Source: Nemertoderma westbladi
Lineage: Eukaryota; Xenacoelomorpha; Nemertodermatida; Nemertodermatidae
Direction: 5' to 3'
DNA: 42,954 nt
NCBI GenBank assembly: GCA_032718475.1
Contig: JAUCBJ010008364.1
Coordinates: 1-42,954, forward strand
Position 1 is the first letter of the stretch; each line of letters opens with the position of its first letter. The notes under the pieces are model-generated. The model made no database searches. It saw only the letters and a list, made by a program, of their open reading frames with translations, and was not told the DNA's origin. This document shows positions 20,051-30,603 of the stretch, piece by piece. Both the position numbers and the translations under genes were made by a program.

Positions 20051-22162
20051 GAATAGAACTGGAAATAATAGTGTTTGAAATATCGAAAAAATGTTCACTA
20101 TTTAAGTGCATTTTGCACTAAGTGCACATAAGTCTTTTCCCAAGTTTTATCCTATTTCACACACTACGATCTATTCTCTATCCAATGAAAAAAGTTTCAG
20201 ATTAAACGGCCCTGTAGAACCGAAGTTATTTATGTTTAAAAATAGTCACTCGAAAATTTCAAATTCTCTTGGTCACATAGTCTAGTGGTTATCAATCATG
20301 TTAATGAAACCTAAGTTCGCGGGTTAGAAATCCAATATTGACCTGAACATTCTTAATTTTTTTGCAAAAAAAATTATTTTTATTTTTTCACTAAAATCGC
20401 TCTAACTTTGGTTCTTGTGGTCCAAATTCAATAAAATTGGTTTATTCTTTGCCGTAATTTTTTTCTTAATCTTTTGAGAAGGGGTTATTTTTGGCCCCAA
20501 AAAAATTAAAAAAAAGGGCCAAAATAACGCGATATTTTTCGACCCTTAAAATTCGTAATTTTAACTATATATGTTAAGATAAAAGATAGCGGAGTTAATT
20601 TGATACTTTTTACAGGTACTTTTGGCGCAATACGCTAAATTATAATGGAATAGCGATTTGTTAAGGGGGGGGTACACCATTTTCGGACAACTCTTCGATT
20701 TATCACTCTCAGCGTTTCAAAATTGTTTGGTTTTGGCTAAAATTTGGCATATAGGTGCCTAAGATGCTATTCTACATGACAGGTCAGAAAAAAAAAATTT
20801 TCCGCTATTTAATATTAGTTAATACTAGTTAACAATAAAAAAAACTTGGTTGCGCTTAAAACCCTAAGGCTTTTACAGTTTTGATTCTAATCACATGAAA
20901 GTTTTTTTATATGATAGATCAAAGATGGGGCAACATAACTATCAGGCGAAATTTTGTTAAAATAATTCTGCACCGCTAGATGGCGCTGCAAATTTATGCT
21001 AATTTTTAGGTTTTTTATAAATAGTATTACATTTTATTAACAAAAAATTCCGAAAAGTTGCCTGATACTTTTATGCAGGGTGGCTATCTAGACACCCACA
21101 GGAAGTTTCAGACTAATTACTCAAAAATTGTAGACGTAGTAGGGTTTTGAAGTTGACAATTTCATAAAAAAAATATTTGGAGATAATCGACCTTTCATTA
21201 TACATAGTATTAGTAATTTCAATAGGATTCCCTAAATGGAAATTTACATAACTTGAAAACTAAAAGAGCTATTAAATAGCGGTTTTCAGATTTGGAAACA
21301 CCATTCAATGGTGCATTATAATAGACCATAAAAAAAATTTCGACATATTTTGGACCAAAATGGTTTACCCCCCCCTTAAAAAAAAAAAATTGTCGTCCCT
21401 TTTTATAAATATTATATTTCACACGATCGCCTGCCGCTCCAGTTTTATAATACCTGCGGCGCTGTGATTAACGCTGTTAGATAGATAATTTAACGCACTA
21501 TAAGTCTGTGTAAACAAATCTCCCGTAAGTTAAGTAGTTTTCGAGCTAGACGATTTCCCGCGAAGCAAGTTTGAAGCGCGAAATTATAATTTTGGCCCTC
21601 ATTTTTTTAATATTATCCTTGGAGCAAAACCGATAGCATATTTGAATTCCCAGTATGGATATTGACTGTATAGAATGTACCTTAACCAACTAAAGTTAAA
21701 AATAAAAATTATTCGATAAAAACTACTTTACAAATTCTGGCCCTTTTTGGCCCCTATTGCCGACATATTTTTTGTACCCCCATTCGATAGGAACGTAGCC
21801 CCAATTGTCTTCTACGAGTTTCATAAAAGAATTAGTGGATTCCTACCCGCGTTGTCGAATTAAACTTTTCGGAAATAAGTTTTCCAAAAAAGACGGACAA
21901 AAACGTACAAATTTACAGCCCCTTTTTCCACCCGAAATTTTAATAAATATCTTACCCCCATTCGATACGAAGGTAGTACCACTCTTCCCCTTTCCAACCG
22001 CGCTACTTTTGTCCCCGTACGATTAATATTAGCCGAGTTATAGCGGATCCCGCAAAGTCATTTTGTCTGTTTTTTCAACTTTGACGGACATTTTCGGAAA
22101 AAAGGCGTGGTAATCTTTTTTGAAAAAAAAAACGAATTCACTAATTAATCCCTTCTATCGTA
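20051..22162. other. 2.1-kb segment present only in unit a
   Basis: Non-coding and AT-rich. It contains a tRNA-like sequence (20271-20348), a GGCCC/GGGCC hairpin near 20488-20530, a CCGCTAGATGGCGC word at 20967-20980, and two related blocks with ACCCCCATTCGATA at about 21775 and 21955. Unit b joins ACATTCTA directly to TCCCGGCG; TTCTA occurs at both edges, so either an insertion in unit a or a microhomology deletion in unit b is possible. Confidence 0.6.
20271..20348 (+). pseudogene. tRNA-like sequence (pseudo-tRNA or SINE head)
   Basis: A-box-like TCTAGTGGTTATCA at 20281 and B-box-like GGGTTAGAAATCC at 20321-20333. The outer GGTCA (20271-20275) pairs with TGACC (20339-20343) like an acceptor stem. 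The T-loop has A in place of the usual C and one extra base, and the anticodon arm is weak, so it is not a working tRNA. Confidence 0.4.
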
Positions 22163-22533
22163 TTCCGGCGTCGGCTAAGCAATAACCTAGGGTTTTTTCG
22201 AGCCACTGTAGAGCGCCTTTCCAAAAAATTTTAAAATTGTCGAAAAAATGACGGTTTTTTGTCCGCAGTGTCCGTCAAAGGGTTAGATTTAATAATGTTA
22301 GAGTTGCTAATATCTTAGAATTCCAAGCCGCTCCCCTGGTGAGAAAATAAAAAAATTTGGTCAGTTCCTTCATCGAAAAGTCCCCCAGAATCCCAAGTTA
22401 ACCTATATAGTTAGCGAAGGCCTGCGGCTTTAGGAGCGGCCGCGGTATTCACCTCCCTCATAGCGGCCGCGGCGGTGTTGCGTCAAATGGAGAAATATTT
22501 ATCCCACCAAGAAGATGAAACATTGTGCGAAAA
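22163..22533. repeat. 3' part of unit a with paired NotI-site words
   Basis: Matches 24014-24375. It includes two GCGGCCGC palindromes about 28 bp apart (22437 and 22464), a GC-rich island in AT-rich DNA. No ORF. Confidence 0.7.
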
Positions 22534-22736
22534 ATATTATTTACGTTATTTTGGTACGGTTTATAATATCGTACAGTATTGAGTAAACGGATATGTTCAA
22601 ATATATTATATTGCATGCAAACACTACTGTAAAAATCCTAAATACTACTAAAATTAGTTGCCGTATTATTACAAAACATACAAATACTCAAATAGTTAAA
22701 GGGTCTAAAGTACTATTTATTAAACACCAAAACGAG

Positions 22737-22816
22737 AGAAAGCCGCCCCAATATTAGATTATTACAACAACATATCAATTGGGTAAGAAAGTGGAGGAGA
22801 GCCAGCCCGTCTCTTA
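22737..22816 (+). ncRNA. Conserved 80-nt core, copy 3
   Basis: Same block as 18248-18327 with one substitution (CATATCAATT). The whole surrounding 4.5-kb unit is also duplicated here, so this copy adds little independent evidence for constraint. Confidence 0.25.
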
Positions 22817-23337
22817 ATTTTTTACTTTATATTACGCGATCAATTTTCACTCATCTCGTCATGAACCCAACATGTATGTAACCTTTAGTTAAATTTGTTG
22901 GCTATGCGTTTGCAGTTGTTTGGGCGGAGTGTGGTAGGCCTACACTTTTCACACTTAAATATTTTGGTTGTGAAATGTTACAGGGCATAGCGATCTGAGA
23001 TATTTCATTTATATTTTATTATGAGAGGAAGAAGAACATACAACGTTATTTACTATATTATATGTAACAAAATAATTGTTTTCGGGTTTAACTTGGAAGC
23101 CTCCCCAAATAGTTGATATACAATTATATTTAAAATTATTTCCATGGTCATGGTCATTCACCCGTCTTTAGTTAGAAATTTGTTTGCATGAAAGACAGTT
23201 TAGTTTAGTTTTTACTGATTTATTATCTCTTATCTGACTGGGGTAATAATAAAGGATAGGATAAATGGAAGCAAAGTGTGACAGTAACAAATATTTCCCC
23301 GTCACCCTAGCATGTCTTAAGTATATGATATATCAAA

Positions 23338-23386
23338 GGGGGAAGTTTGGATTCACTGCATAAATGCAGTTCACCAAACTTCCCCC
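23338..23386. repeat. Perfect hairpin with nested stem, unit b
   Basis: Counterpart of 19365-19413. Both stems and the competing arm (23400-23411) are unchanged. Confidence 0.85.
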
Positions 23387-24375
23387 GAATGCACACTGTA
23401 ACTTCCCCCTTCACACAAATATCCACTGTTGAATTAATTTGAAGCGATATATAATAAGTACAAAATTGTGCGAGTTTTTAATTGTGTGGTCCAATTGTTA
23501 TTTGATTTCTATTTATTATTTAAAGTGCATTTAATATCACACTGGTTTTTAGAATATTATACTATACAACCTTATGTTTTATTAATTTACCCAATCGAAG
23601 CCTCATAAGGGCCGGTTATTTGTACGCATATCCCCTAATGCGCTCAGTAAGGTTCAAACAATATGAAAATTAAGTATCTGCAAAGAAAAGAACCCAATAC
23701 TATATAATTTGACCTTATTAAAAAATTTGCACTTTTGCACACTTATTTGTACAAATGCACTTTAGCAGATCGTAATGGTGGCTCTTATTTAACAAACTTA
23801 TGTTTATCCTCTACCGATCTACGATGGTGTATGATCAAGTGTCAGTCGCTAAAAGTGTCAAAAATCCAATTTAATAAATCTGGATTTGCGATTTTGGACC
23901 ATATTCATGGACATTTTAAGTCACTTTATAGACATAAAAAGTTAAACAAATGTTACGATTATAGTTAGAAATCATTCCAAACTACATTTTAATCCAAAAA
24001 ATAACATTCTATCCCGGCGTCGGCTAAGCAATAACCTAGGGTTTTTTCGAGCCACTGTAGAGCGCCTTTCAAAAAAATTTTAAAATTGTCGAAAAAATGA
24101 CGGTTTTTTGTCCGTCGAAGGGTTAGATTTAATAATGTTAGAGTTGCTAATATCTTCGAATTCCGAGCCGCTCCCCTGGTGAGAAAATAAAAAAAATGGG
24201 TCAGTTCCTTCATCGAAAAGTCCCCCAGAATCCCAAGTTAACCTATATAGTTAGCGATGGCCTGCGGCTTTAGGAGCGGCCGCGGTATTCACCTCCCTCA
24301 TAGCGGCCGCGGCGGTGTTGCGTCAAATGGAGAAATATTTATCCCACCAAGCAGCTGATACATATTATGTGAAAA

Positions 24376-24568
24376 ATATTACTTACAGTATGGTTTATAA
24401 TGTTGTACTACAGTATTGAGTATCCGGATATGTTCCAATATAGTCTATTGCATGCAAGGACTACTGTAAAAATACTAAATACTACTAATATTAATTGAAC
24501 AGTTCGAAATTACAACATCATTAGAAAATAAAGAAAGTAAGACTAATAAATTAATTAATAGTACAGAC
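24376..24568. repeat. Diverged partial third duplication unit
   Basis: Similar to 18045-18180 (CAGTATTGAGTA, TTGCATGCAA, ACTACTGTAAAAAT) with many substitutions and small gaps. It ends at about 24500. Confidence 0.65.
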
Positions 24569-25395
24569 TTATTGGCCATTTAGAAGCAAACCTTCCAAAG
24601 CACGCTTAAACACGGTAAGACTTTGAGATTGGCGCACAGATGGTGGGATGGAATTCCATACTGTAGGGGCTTGGACTCTAATAGATTGTCGGGCTATTTC
24701 GAGTTGAGTACGAGGTATTACACAGTTGTTGTTTGTGGAGCTACGTGTACGGTGGTTATGCGTAGTTGACGTGAGCGTTAGTAATGATGGAAATATATCA
24801 GGGGGAAGTAGATTGTGTAAGTACTTGTAACATAGTAAACCAACTTGTTTGATATAAATAGATCTTATGGTTAGGGGATTCAATTCGGTGTGTCCGCTAT
24901 CAGTAACTATGTTTTTTGCTCTCTGTTGTAACTTATGTAGTTAACAGAAGTGGTTCTCTCTGCTGTATTCCGTCTGCGTCTACGTCGTCTGCACCTGCGC
25001 GTGGTCGATAAAGTAATGGATGGGGAGTTGTTTTGTTAGTGTTTTAAATGCCCAGACAGCAGTGCAATTAGTAAAAGTATGGGCTCACCAGTGAGTGATA
25101 AAGTGTAGCTAACACAGTGGGAGTTGCAAAATTTTTAATTTTATTTAATAAACCTATAGTTCTACTGTACTTACCTTACTGCGTATGGAATCCAGGTGAA
25201 ACTTCCAGCTGAGATTCTCATGTATCATTACGCCCAAGAACTTTTACTTGTTTAATTGGTAGGCCGCTAACCATTATAGTTTGCGAATGTTCGCTTACAT
25301 AGCGTTTGTTTGGCGTTTTAAAAATTATGAAACTTGTTTTTTTTATATTTAACGATAAGCGATTAATCTGAAACCATTTAGATTATTAAATTAAA
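24569..25395 (-). pseudogene. Non-LTR retrotransposon ORF2 3' end, decayed
   Basis: On the minus strand the sequence gives, in order and with frame changes, NRLSLNIKKTSFIIF (~25365), GLPIKQVKVLG (~25265), ENLSWKFHLDSIRSK-like residues (~25200), GLLNKIKNFATPTVLATLYH (~25130), LVSPYF, KLQQRAKNIVTD (~24930), and an open 104-codon end at 24883-24569 with VGLLCYKYLHNLLPPDIFP and VWNSIPPSVRQSQSLTVFK. This is the thumb and C-terminal part of an L2/CR1-like reverse transcriptase protein. It differs from the two elements described above, so it is a third lineage. Only the last ~830 bp remain, the usual outcome of 5' truncation. Confidence 0.75.
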
Positions 25396-25427
25396 TACAG
25401 TAATTAAATATATATAAAACAGTTAAT

Positions 25428-25453
25428 TATTATTATTATTATTATTATTATTA
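25428..25453. repeat. (TTA)n microsatellite
   Basis: Eight to nine TTA/ATT units. Confidence 0.9.
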
Positions 25454-25745
25454 AACAATTAATAAAAATAAAACAGTTTGATCAGTAGGCCCTATCTATT
25501 ACTTAATGAATTAAATGCAGTAGTAACTACACGTACACTATACACTATTATATATTATTTACCAGTTCCTTATTTTAGTGTTTAATATGTAAATTGTTTT
25601 ATATTGTTAATCTGGAAAAAAATATCAATCAATCAATCAATCAATTGGACAGCCCGATTTACTTAAAACAATGTAAAATAAATTACCGGTGAATTAGGAT
25701 TTATGTACTGTATATAGGCCTATTAAGTAATGTGCGTGCAGTATG

Positions 25746-25790
25746 TATAAAAGTCAATCAATCAACCCACACAGCACAACAGTCAGTACA
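25746..25790 (+). promoter_or_regulatory. Probable core promoter of TRIM copy 1
   Basis: TATAAAA at 25746-25752, with CA start-site candidates ~30 bp on (25776) and a TCAGTA initiator-like word at 25783. The ATG follows ~90-100 bp later. The block is unchanged in copy 2. Confidence 0.55.
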
Positions 25791-25876
25791 ACACAACACA
25801 GACAGTGAGCTGATCAGTACACAGCAGTAGGCAGGTAGGCCTACTATGTACTACCGGTATCTGATCTGATCTGATA

Positions 25877-28351
25877 ATGGAACAAGAACAATTACTGGAA
25901 CGAGAGTTGGAATGTTCTATTTGTCTACGATTATTGGAGAAGCCGCGAGTGTTGAAGTGTTCTCACTCGTTTTGCTTCAAATGTATCGCTAAAGTTTCTA
26001 AACAACTCGGTGATGGACTATCGATAGAATGTCCGCGGTGTCGGAATCCCACCGAAGTGAAGAAACTCGAATCGTTGCCGGTCGTCAATCATATTATATC
26101 TTCAATGATCGATTTGATTCGCAAAGATAAGATATGTGGGGGATGTCGAAAAAGTAAAGGAACGAATCCCTGTGAAGATTGCGGGACAGAATTGTGCCGA
26201 CCGTGTGAACTCTTCCATGTCTGTGATGATGTTAGCCAAACTGATTCGGCAGCAGCGGGTGGACAGACAGGGTGCAGCTTTGATGACATTGAGCTGGAAA
26301 AACAAGGAGCAGTTGGTGGATCTAAAGAACCGGATCCGGATCTGTGTGGACACCACGGTCTAAACAAACGCCATTATTGCGAGAAATGCGAATCTCTTGT
26401 ATGCCGTCAATGCCATTCAGTTGACGGTGTTTCTAAAGATCACGAGATTTTGTATTCAAACGAAGTCTGTCAAACAATCCGAGGAAACTTAGTAGACGGT
26501 CCGTGGAAGTTGAGGTCGCGATTGGAGAATAAACTAACAGTGTTGGAAGGAATTCTGGAGGATTTAGCCGACGTCACTGAAGTTTCCTCCGACGACGTCC
26601 GCAAACACTTCCAATGTTTATACAACGAATTAAAGGCGGCTGAAGATGCGATGATGAAGGAGATTGGGGATCTAAAAACCGAAACGGCGGGTAAAATATC
26701 CGCAGCAAAAGAAAATCTCGCTGATATTGGAATTCCTGAAGAAAACGAATATTATAAGAAGATAAAGAATTCCGAGTTGATCAAAGAAATACCGGAAGCC
26801 AAGAAGATCCTAAAGAAATACAAAGAAATCGAGCAGCGGATCTCTGAGGTTGAACTTGTTGCGGTGCCGGAAATACGTTTCGTTCCAGTCGAGTTACCAG
26901 AGGGGTTGGGAGGGTTTATCGGTCGTGTTTGTGTCGTAAATAAAGGGGATTTAGGAGAGAAGGGGAGGGATCCAGAGGAGATGGAGAAGGTGAGGGATCC
27001 AGGGGGGCTGGGGAAGGTGGGGGATCCAGTGGTTCTGGTGAAGGTGGGGGATCCAGTGGAGGTAGAGAAGGTAGATGATCCAGTGGGGATGGGGAAGGTG
27101 GGGGATCCAGTGGGTCTGGTGAAGGTGGGGGATCCAGTGGGGCTTAGGAAGGTGGGAGATTCAGGGGAGCTGGAGAAGGTGGAGGATCCAGTGGGGGTGG
27201 ATAATGTGGGGGATGCAGTGGGTCTGGTGGAGGTGGGGGATCCAGGGGAGCTGGAGAAGGTGGAGGATCCATTTGGGCCGGAGAAGGTGGGGGATCCAGA
27301 TCCAGTGGGGACGGAGAAGGTGTGGAATCCAGTGGAGCTAGGAGTGGTTGGGGATCCAATGGAGCTGGATAATGTGGGGGAGCTGGTGAAGGTGGGGGAT
27401 CCAGTGGGGGTTGAAATGGAGAGGCGATTTGATCTCCTCCAATACGAGAAAGTTTTACTAAAACGTCCGACTCTAAAGGAAACTTGTCGGATCGATTGTC
27501 GGAGAATGGGAATCGGTAAAGTCGGCCCGATTGGTTGTTATGGCGGGAGGATCCTGGGGATAACCGACTCCGTAACCAACAGGATCTGTTTCTATAACGT
27601 CAACGACGACGATTCTTTATCTCCACACGGAGAACCACTAGGGGTAAAAAGCGACTGCAACGCCGCAAAGAAACCGATTCTATTCTTGGAGAGTCTCAGA
27701 GATACAATCTGGATCGCCGCGACGGATGTTTGTCTGTTTCTTATAGATACAAAGGCGGTTGGAGAGAAAGTCCGACATTGTTGTCTGGGTAACGAGAGAC
27801 ACCTCGGTAGACCTATAGGATCTATAACTGGGGTGTCGCGGTATTTGGATCCTTATGTAATTACTGAATATAATTACATAATTACATTGAACACAAACGA
27901 TTGTTCAATTAGTTGGATTTACCGTGTCGATCAACCCGGGAGACTTCTTTGTACCGGTTGGTACGGCTAAACCACATTAACCGCCTTTCTATTCCAACCC
28001 AACGAACGGAAGATATGCGAATGCTTCTATAACGTTCGCGGCTCCAACCCCAACGTTACCCTCGTATTGGATATAACGCTAAACGTTCTAGATTGCGGTA
28101 AATCCGTCCCTATCGGGGGAGTGAAGCCGCTGGCTGTGCAGTGGCTGTACCAAGGCGTATCGTATTACTTAGTTCCTTTAGAAGAAGATGATAAACAATA
28201 TGTCGGTGTTTATCGTCTGGTTGATGATGGAAGTAAAGTATCCCGATTGGGTGCGGTGCCGGTAGACGGGTTCGGTGGGTTGGCTGTAGCCAATAAAGGA
28301 TTATTTGTTTACGAAACTGTCCGTAACTGTTTGGTTTATATTAAACTCTAA
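25877..28351 (+). pseudogene. TRIM-like RING/B-box gene, copy 1, premature stop
   Basis: Single exon from ATG 25877; the frame stops at TAA 27968-27970 after 697 codons. RING finger at residues 13-55 has all eight ligands (C13, C16, C28, H30, C33, C36, C52, C55), as in E3 ubiquitin ligases. A B-box-1-like cluster spans C87-C116 and B-box 2 spans C157-H189. A charged, coiled-coil-like stretch covers ~205-340. A 9-residue repeat (consensus VGDPVGLxK) covers ~362-513. The region from ~525 resembles a beta-propeller (NHL/WD-like) domain (RILGITDSVTNRICFYNV, TIWIAATDVCLFLIDT). The TAA replaces a TAC of copy 2 in the same frame, and beyond it the frame stays open for 126 well-conserved codons to a shared stop at 28349-28351. 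It is thus a C-terminally truncated protein or a young pseudogene; an assembly error at this codon is possible. Confidence 0.85.
26965..27415 (+). repeat. 27-bp coding minisatellite, ~17 units
   Basis: GGGGATCCAGTGGGG-type units, nearly all multiples of 3, encode VGDPVGLxK-like nonamers. Copy 2 of the gene has about four units at 34012-34134. Confidence 0.9.
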
Positions 28352-29543
28352 CTCAATCAGCTCCACTTATACTTTTAGGTTTAACTAACTAACTATTACC
28401 GGTTTGTATTTCTTTACTAAAACATATTTAGTTACATTATATATCAACTTATCGGCGCTCTGATGGTATCCTCCTAACGCTGTAAAGTAATCAATAACTT
28501 AGAATCAATAAACTTCTAGAACACACCTTGAGTTTTCTCCATTGTTCTAACTTGTAAGATAACCAAACTAGTCCGGCAGCCACAATGGTATACCGAAACT
28601 TTTTGGACGGATTTAATTTTTTTGATGTTTTGAGTTCTATAGGTCCCACTTAATGAGGAAATGGCGATTATAACATTTTTGACTTTGGCCATTTTGAAAT
28701 AACGACCTAGTTGCTAAGGACCACATAACCCTACTTTAAGGCATAGCAACTGCAATACAGCATGTCATAATGGATTAAAATCTTCTACAAAGTCAATTTA
28801 GTTAATTTACGAAATAATGACAATCTTTTTCGTCTGATTTTTAGATCCTGTTGCTATGGAGACGGAATTAAAGTTTAGTGTTGCGATTTCAATCGCCTTT
28901 AATTATACCATTATTTACAAGAATATGCAGGAAAGTTAGATAAATTATGTTTATTTTATTAGCGTGGCCTTTCTGTAACTTTAGACAAGGTTAAGAATCG
29001 AAATTGGGCTGATATTTATTTCCTAACCTGACATTGTTAGAGTGTTAACATAATTATTAAAGACAACAAATTTCAGCGATTATAACATTTAGGTAATGTT
29101 TCTACGGTAACTATATTTGTTATTTCCAGTTTAGCTCCTTTCTACTGTACTGTTGTGCATCTCTTTTTATTGTACCCGTTTCATAAATCGATACCGTAAG
29201 GGATAGTACAGAAAAAGTACAGAAGTAGCTTAGCAAAGTAGATTAGAGTGGATTTTACTGTATGTTCGTGTGTTCCATATTTCAAAAGTACGATATAATA
29301 ATATTTATATATACCAAATTTTGAGTTGGGTTCTACTTTGGGTCACAGTTCCGTATAACACTACATTTTTATAACATAAACCATTGTTACCATGTTTCAA
29401 GATATTTATATTTAACTATATAAATATTTAAACTGTATGATTTAATCAACAGGGTAGGTTGCTGTTATTTCTTTATTATTTCCATGAATGGATTTCTTCC
29501 ATCTTTTCATTTACTCTTTTCAATTCCAGTTATTGTTTAGTGA
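28352..29543. other. 3' flank of TRIM copy 1
   Basis: AATAAA at 28507-28512, ~156 bp after the conserved stop, is a likely polyadenylation signal and is kept in copy 2. The rest is non-coding and matches 35057-36246 at high identity. No other gene is seen. Confidence 0.7.
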
Positions 29544-29710
29544 GAGAATTTTAATCATTTTTTAGATCGTCACTATCAAATGGTACAGCTCTAAGAATAT
29601 TTTTAAACTTTTAATTAGTTTAATCATAAATCGTGCTGATTAGACAAGCCCGATATCATAGACGTTCACTACACAGCAACACTATTTTCAGTTACATTTT
29701 TATTTACTTT
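29544..29710. repeat. Shortened copy of 17310-17663
   Basis: Starts TTTTAATCATTTTTTAG, jumps to TGGTACAGCTC, then follows 17530-17663 closely. It joins the two TRIM duplication units. Confidence 0.7.
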
Positions 29711-29985
29711 CAGTTTGATCAGTAGGTCCTATCTATTACTTAATGAATTAAATACAGTAGTAACTACACGTACACTATACACTATTATATATTATTTACC
29801 AGTTCCTTATTTTAGTGTTTAGTATGTAAATTGTTTTATATTGTTAATCTGGAAAAAAATATCAATCAATCAATCAATCAATTGGACAGCCCGATTTACT
29901 TAAAACAATGTAAAATAAATTACCGGTGAATTAGGATTTATGTATATAGGCCTATAGGCCTATTCAGTAATGTGCGTGCAGTATG

Positions 29986-30030
29986 TATAAAAGTCAATCA
30001 ATCAACCCACACAGCACAACAGTCAGTACA
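29986..30030 (+). promoter_or_regulatory. Probable core promoter of TRIM copy 2
   Basis: TATAAAA at 29986-29992 and the same downstream start-site words as copy 1. It now drives only the RING fragment and the transposon. Confidence 0.5.
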
Positions 30031-30124
30031 ACACAACACAGACAGTGAGCTGATCAGTACACAGCAGTAGGCTGGTAGGCCTACTACAGTACTATGTACT
30101 ACCGGTATCTGATCTGATCTGATA

Positions 30125-30209
30125 ATGGAACAAGAACAATTACTGGAACGAGAGTTGGAATGTTCTATTTGTCTACGATTATTGGAGAAGCCGCGAGTGT
30201 TGAAGTGTT
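30125..30209 (+). pseudogene. TRIM copy 2, severed first 28 codons
   Basis: ATG at 30125 and codons 1-28 are identical in protein to copy 1 (MEQEQLLERELECSICLRLL up to KC28). The transposon begins directly after, at 30210, and the frame then reads into its inverted repeat. This fragment carries the first RING cysteine pair (C13, C16), which the downstream ORF lacks. Confidence 0.88.
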
Positions 30210-30221
30210 GGCCATATACTG

Positions 30222-30245
30222 GTATTTGGTCCGCGGACCAAATAC
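30222..30245. repeat. Perfect 24-bp palindrome in transposon end
   Basis: GTATTTGGTCCG followed by its exact complement. Half-sites (GGACCAAATACC) recur through the element. Confidence 0.9.
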
Positions 30246-30603
30246 TTTTTCGGGGGGTCTGGGGGTGGCAATGTTATTAAACCTTCTGACCTTACAGCAA
30301 AGACTACCTGCTTGTACACTTACTGTAATTAATCTCGTCCACATAACTCTCAGGACCTGTAATTAATGATTTGATCCAGCTAAAAATTAGTAGTACTGAA
30401 CATGACTAGCTAGAGCCAGATGAACTGTACCTACAGTACTTCAATGCCAGCTGTTTGGTCTTCCAATCGGCCAATACCACATCTGATTACCTCAACACAC
30501 CACTGAATGAAATCAATTAATGAAGCCGTATTGAAACACGAAAAGTATTTGGTCCATTACAGTACAATCCGTATGACTTACAACCAACTGATTGCTTAAG
30601 ACC

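Larger units (their letters stand above)
18045..22533. repeat. Large tandem duplication, unit a (4489 bp)
   Basis: Begins ATATTATTTACGTTATTTTGG and repeats from 22534 with ~97-99% identity by eye in the aligned parts. Unit a carries two segments absent from unit b: the foldback element at 18827-19339 and about 2.1 kb at 20051-22162. Confidence 0.9.
22534..24375. repeat. Large tandem duplication, unit b (1842 bp)
   Basis: Second copy of 18045-22533. It lacks the foldback insertion (empty site 23313-23315) and the 2.1-kb middle segment (junction ~24010). Its end is followed at 24376 by a more diverged start of a third unit. Confidence 0.9.
25474..29543. repeat. TRIM segmental duplication, unit 1
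   Basis: Matches 29711-36246 once the 2.8-kb transposon and the VNTR difference are removed. It contains the promoter, the single-exon gene and ~1.2 kb of 3' flank. Duplication of promoter and flanks points to DNA-level duplication rather than retroposition. Confidence 0.9.

Noticed and set aside
17953-22816. CRISPR-like reading of the three 80-nt repeats
   Set aside because: Spacing is irregular (295 bp and 4.5 kb), the genome is eukaryotic, and the third copy is part of a large duplication.
27144-27359. Proline-rich minus-strand ORF (PPPSPAPLDPPP)
   Set aside because: Antisense of the TRIM minisatellite.
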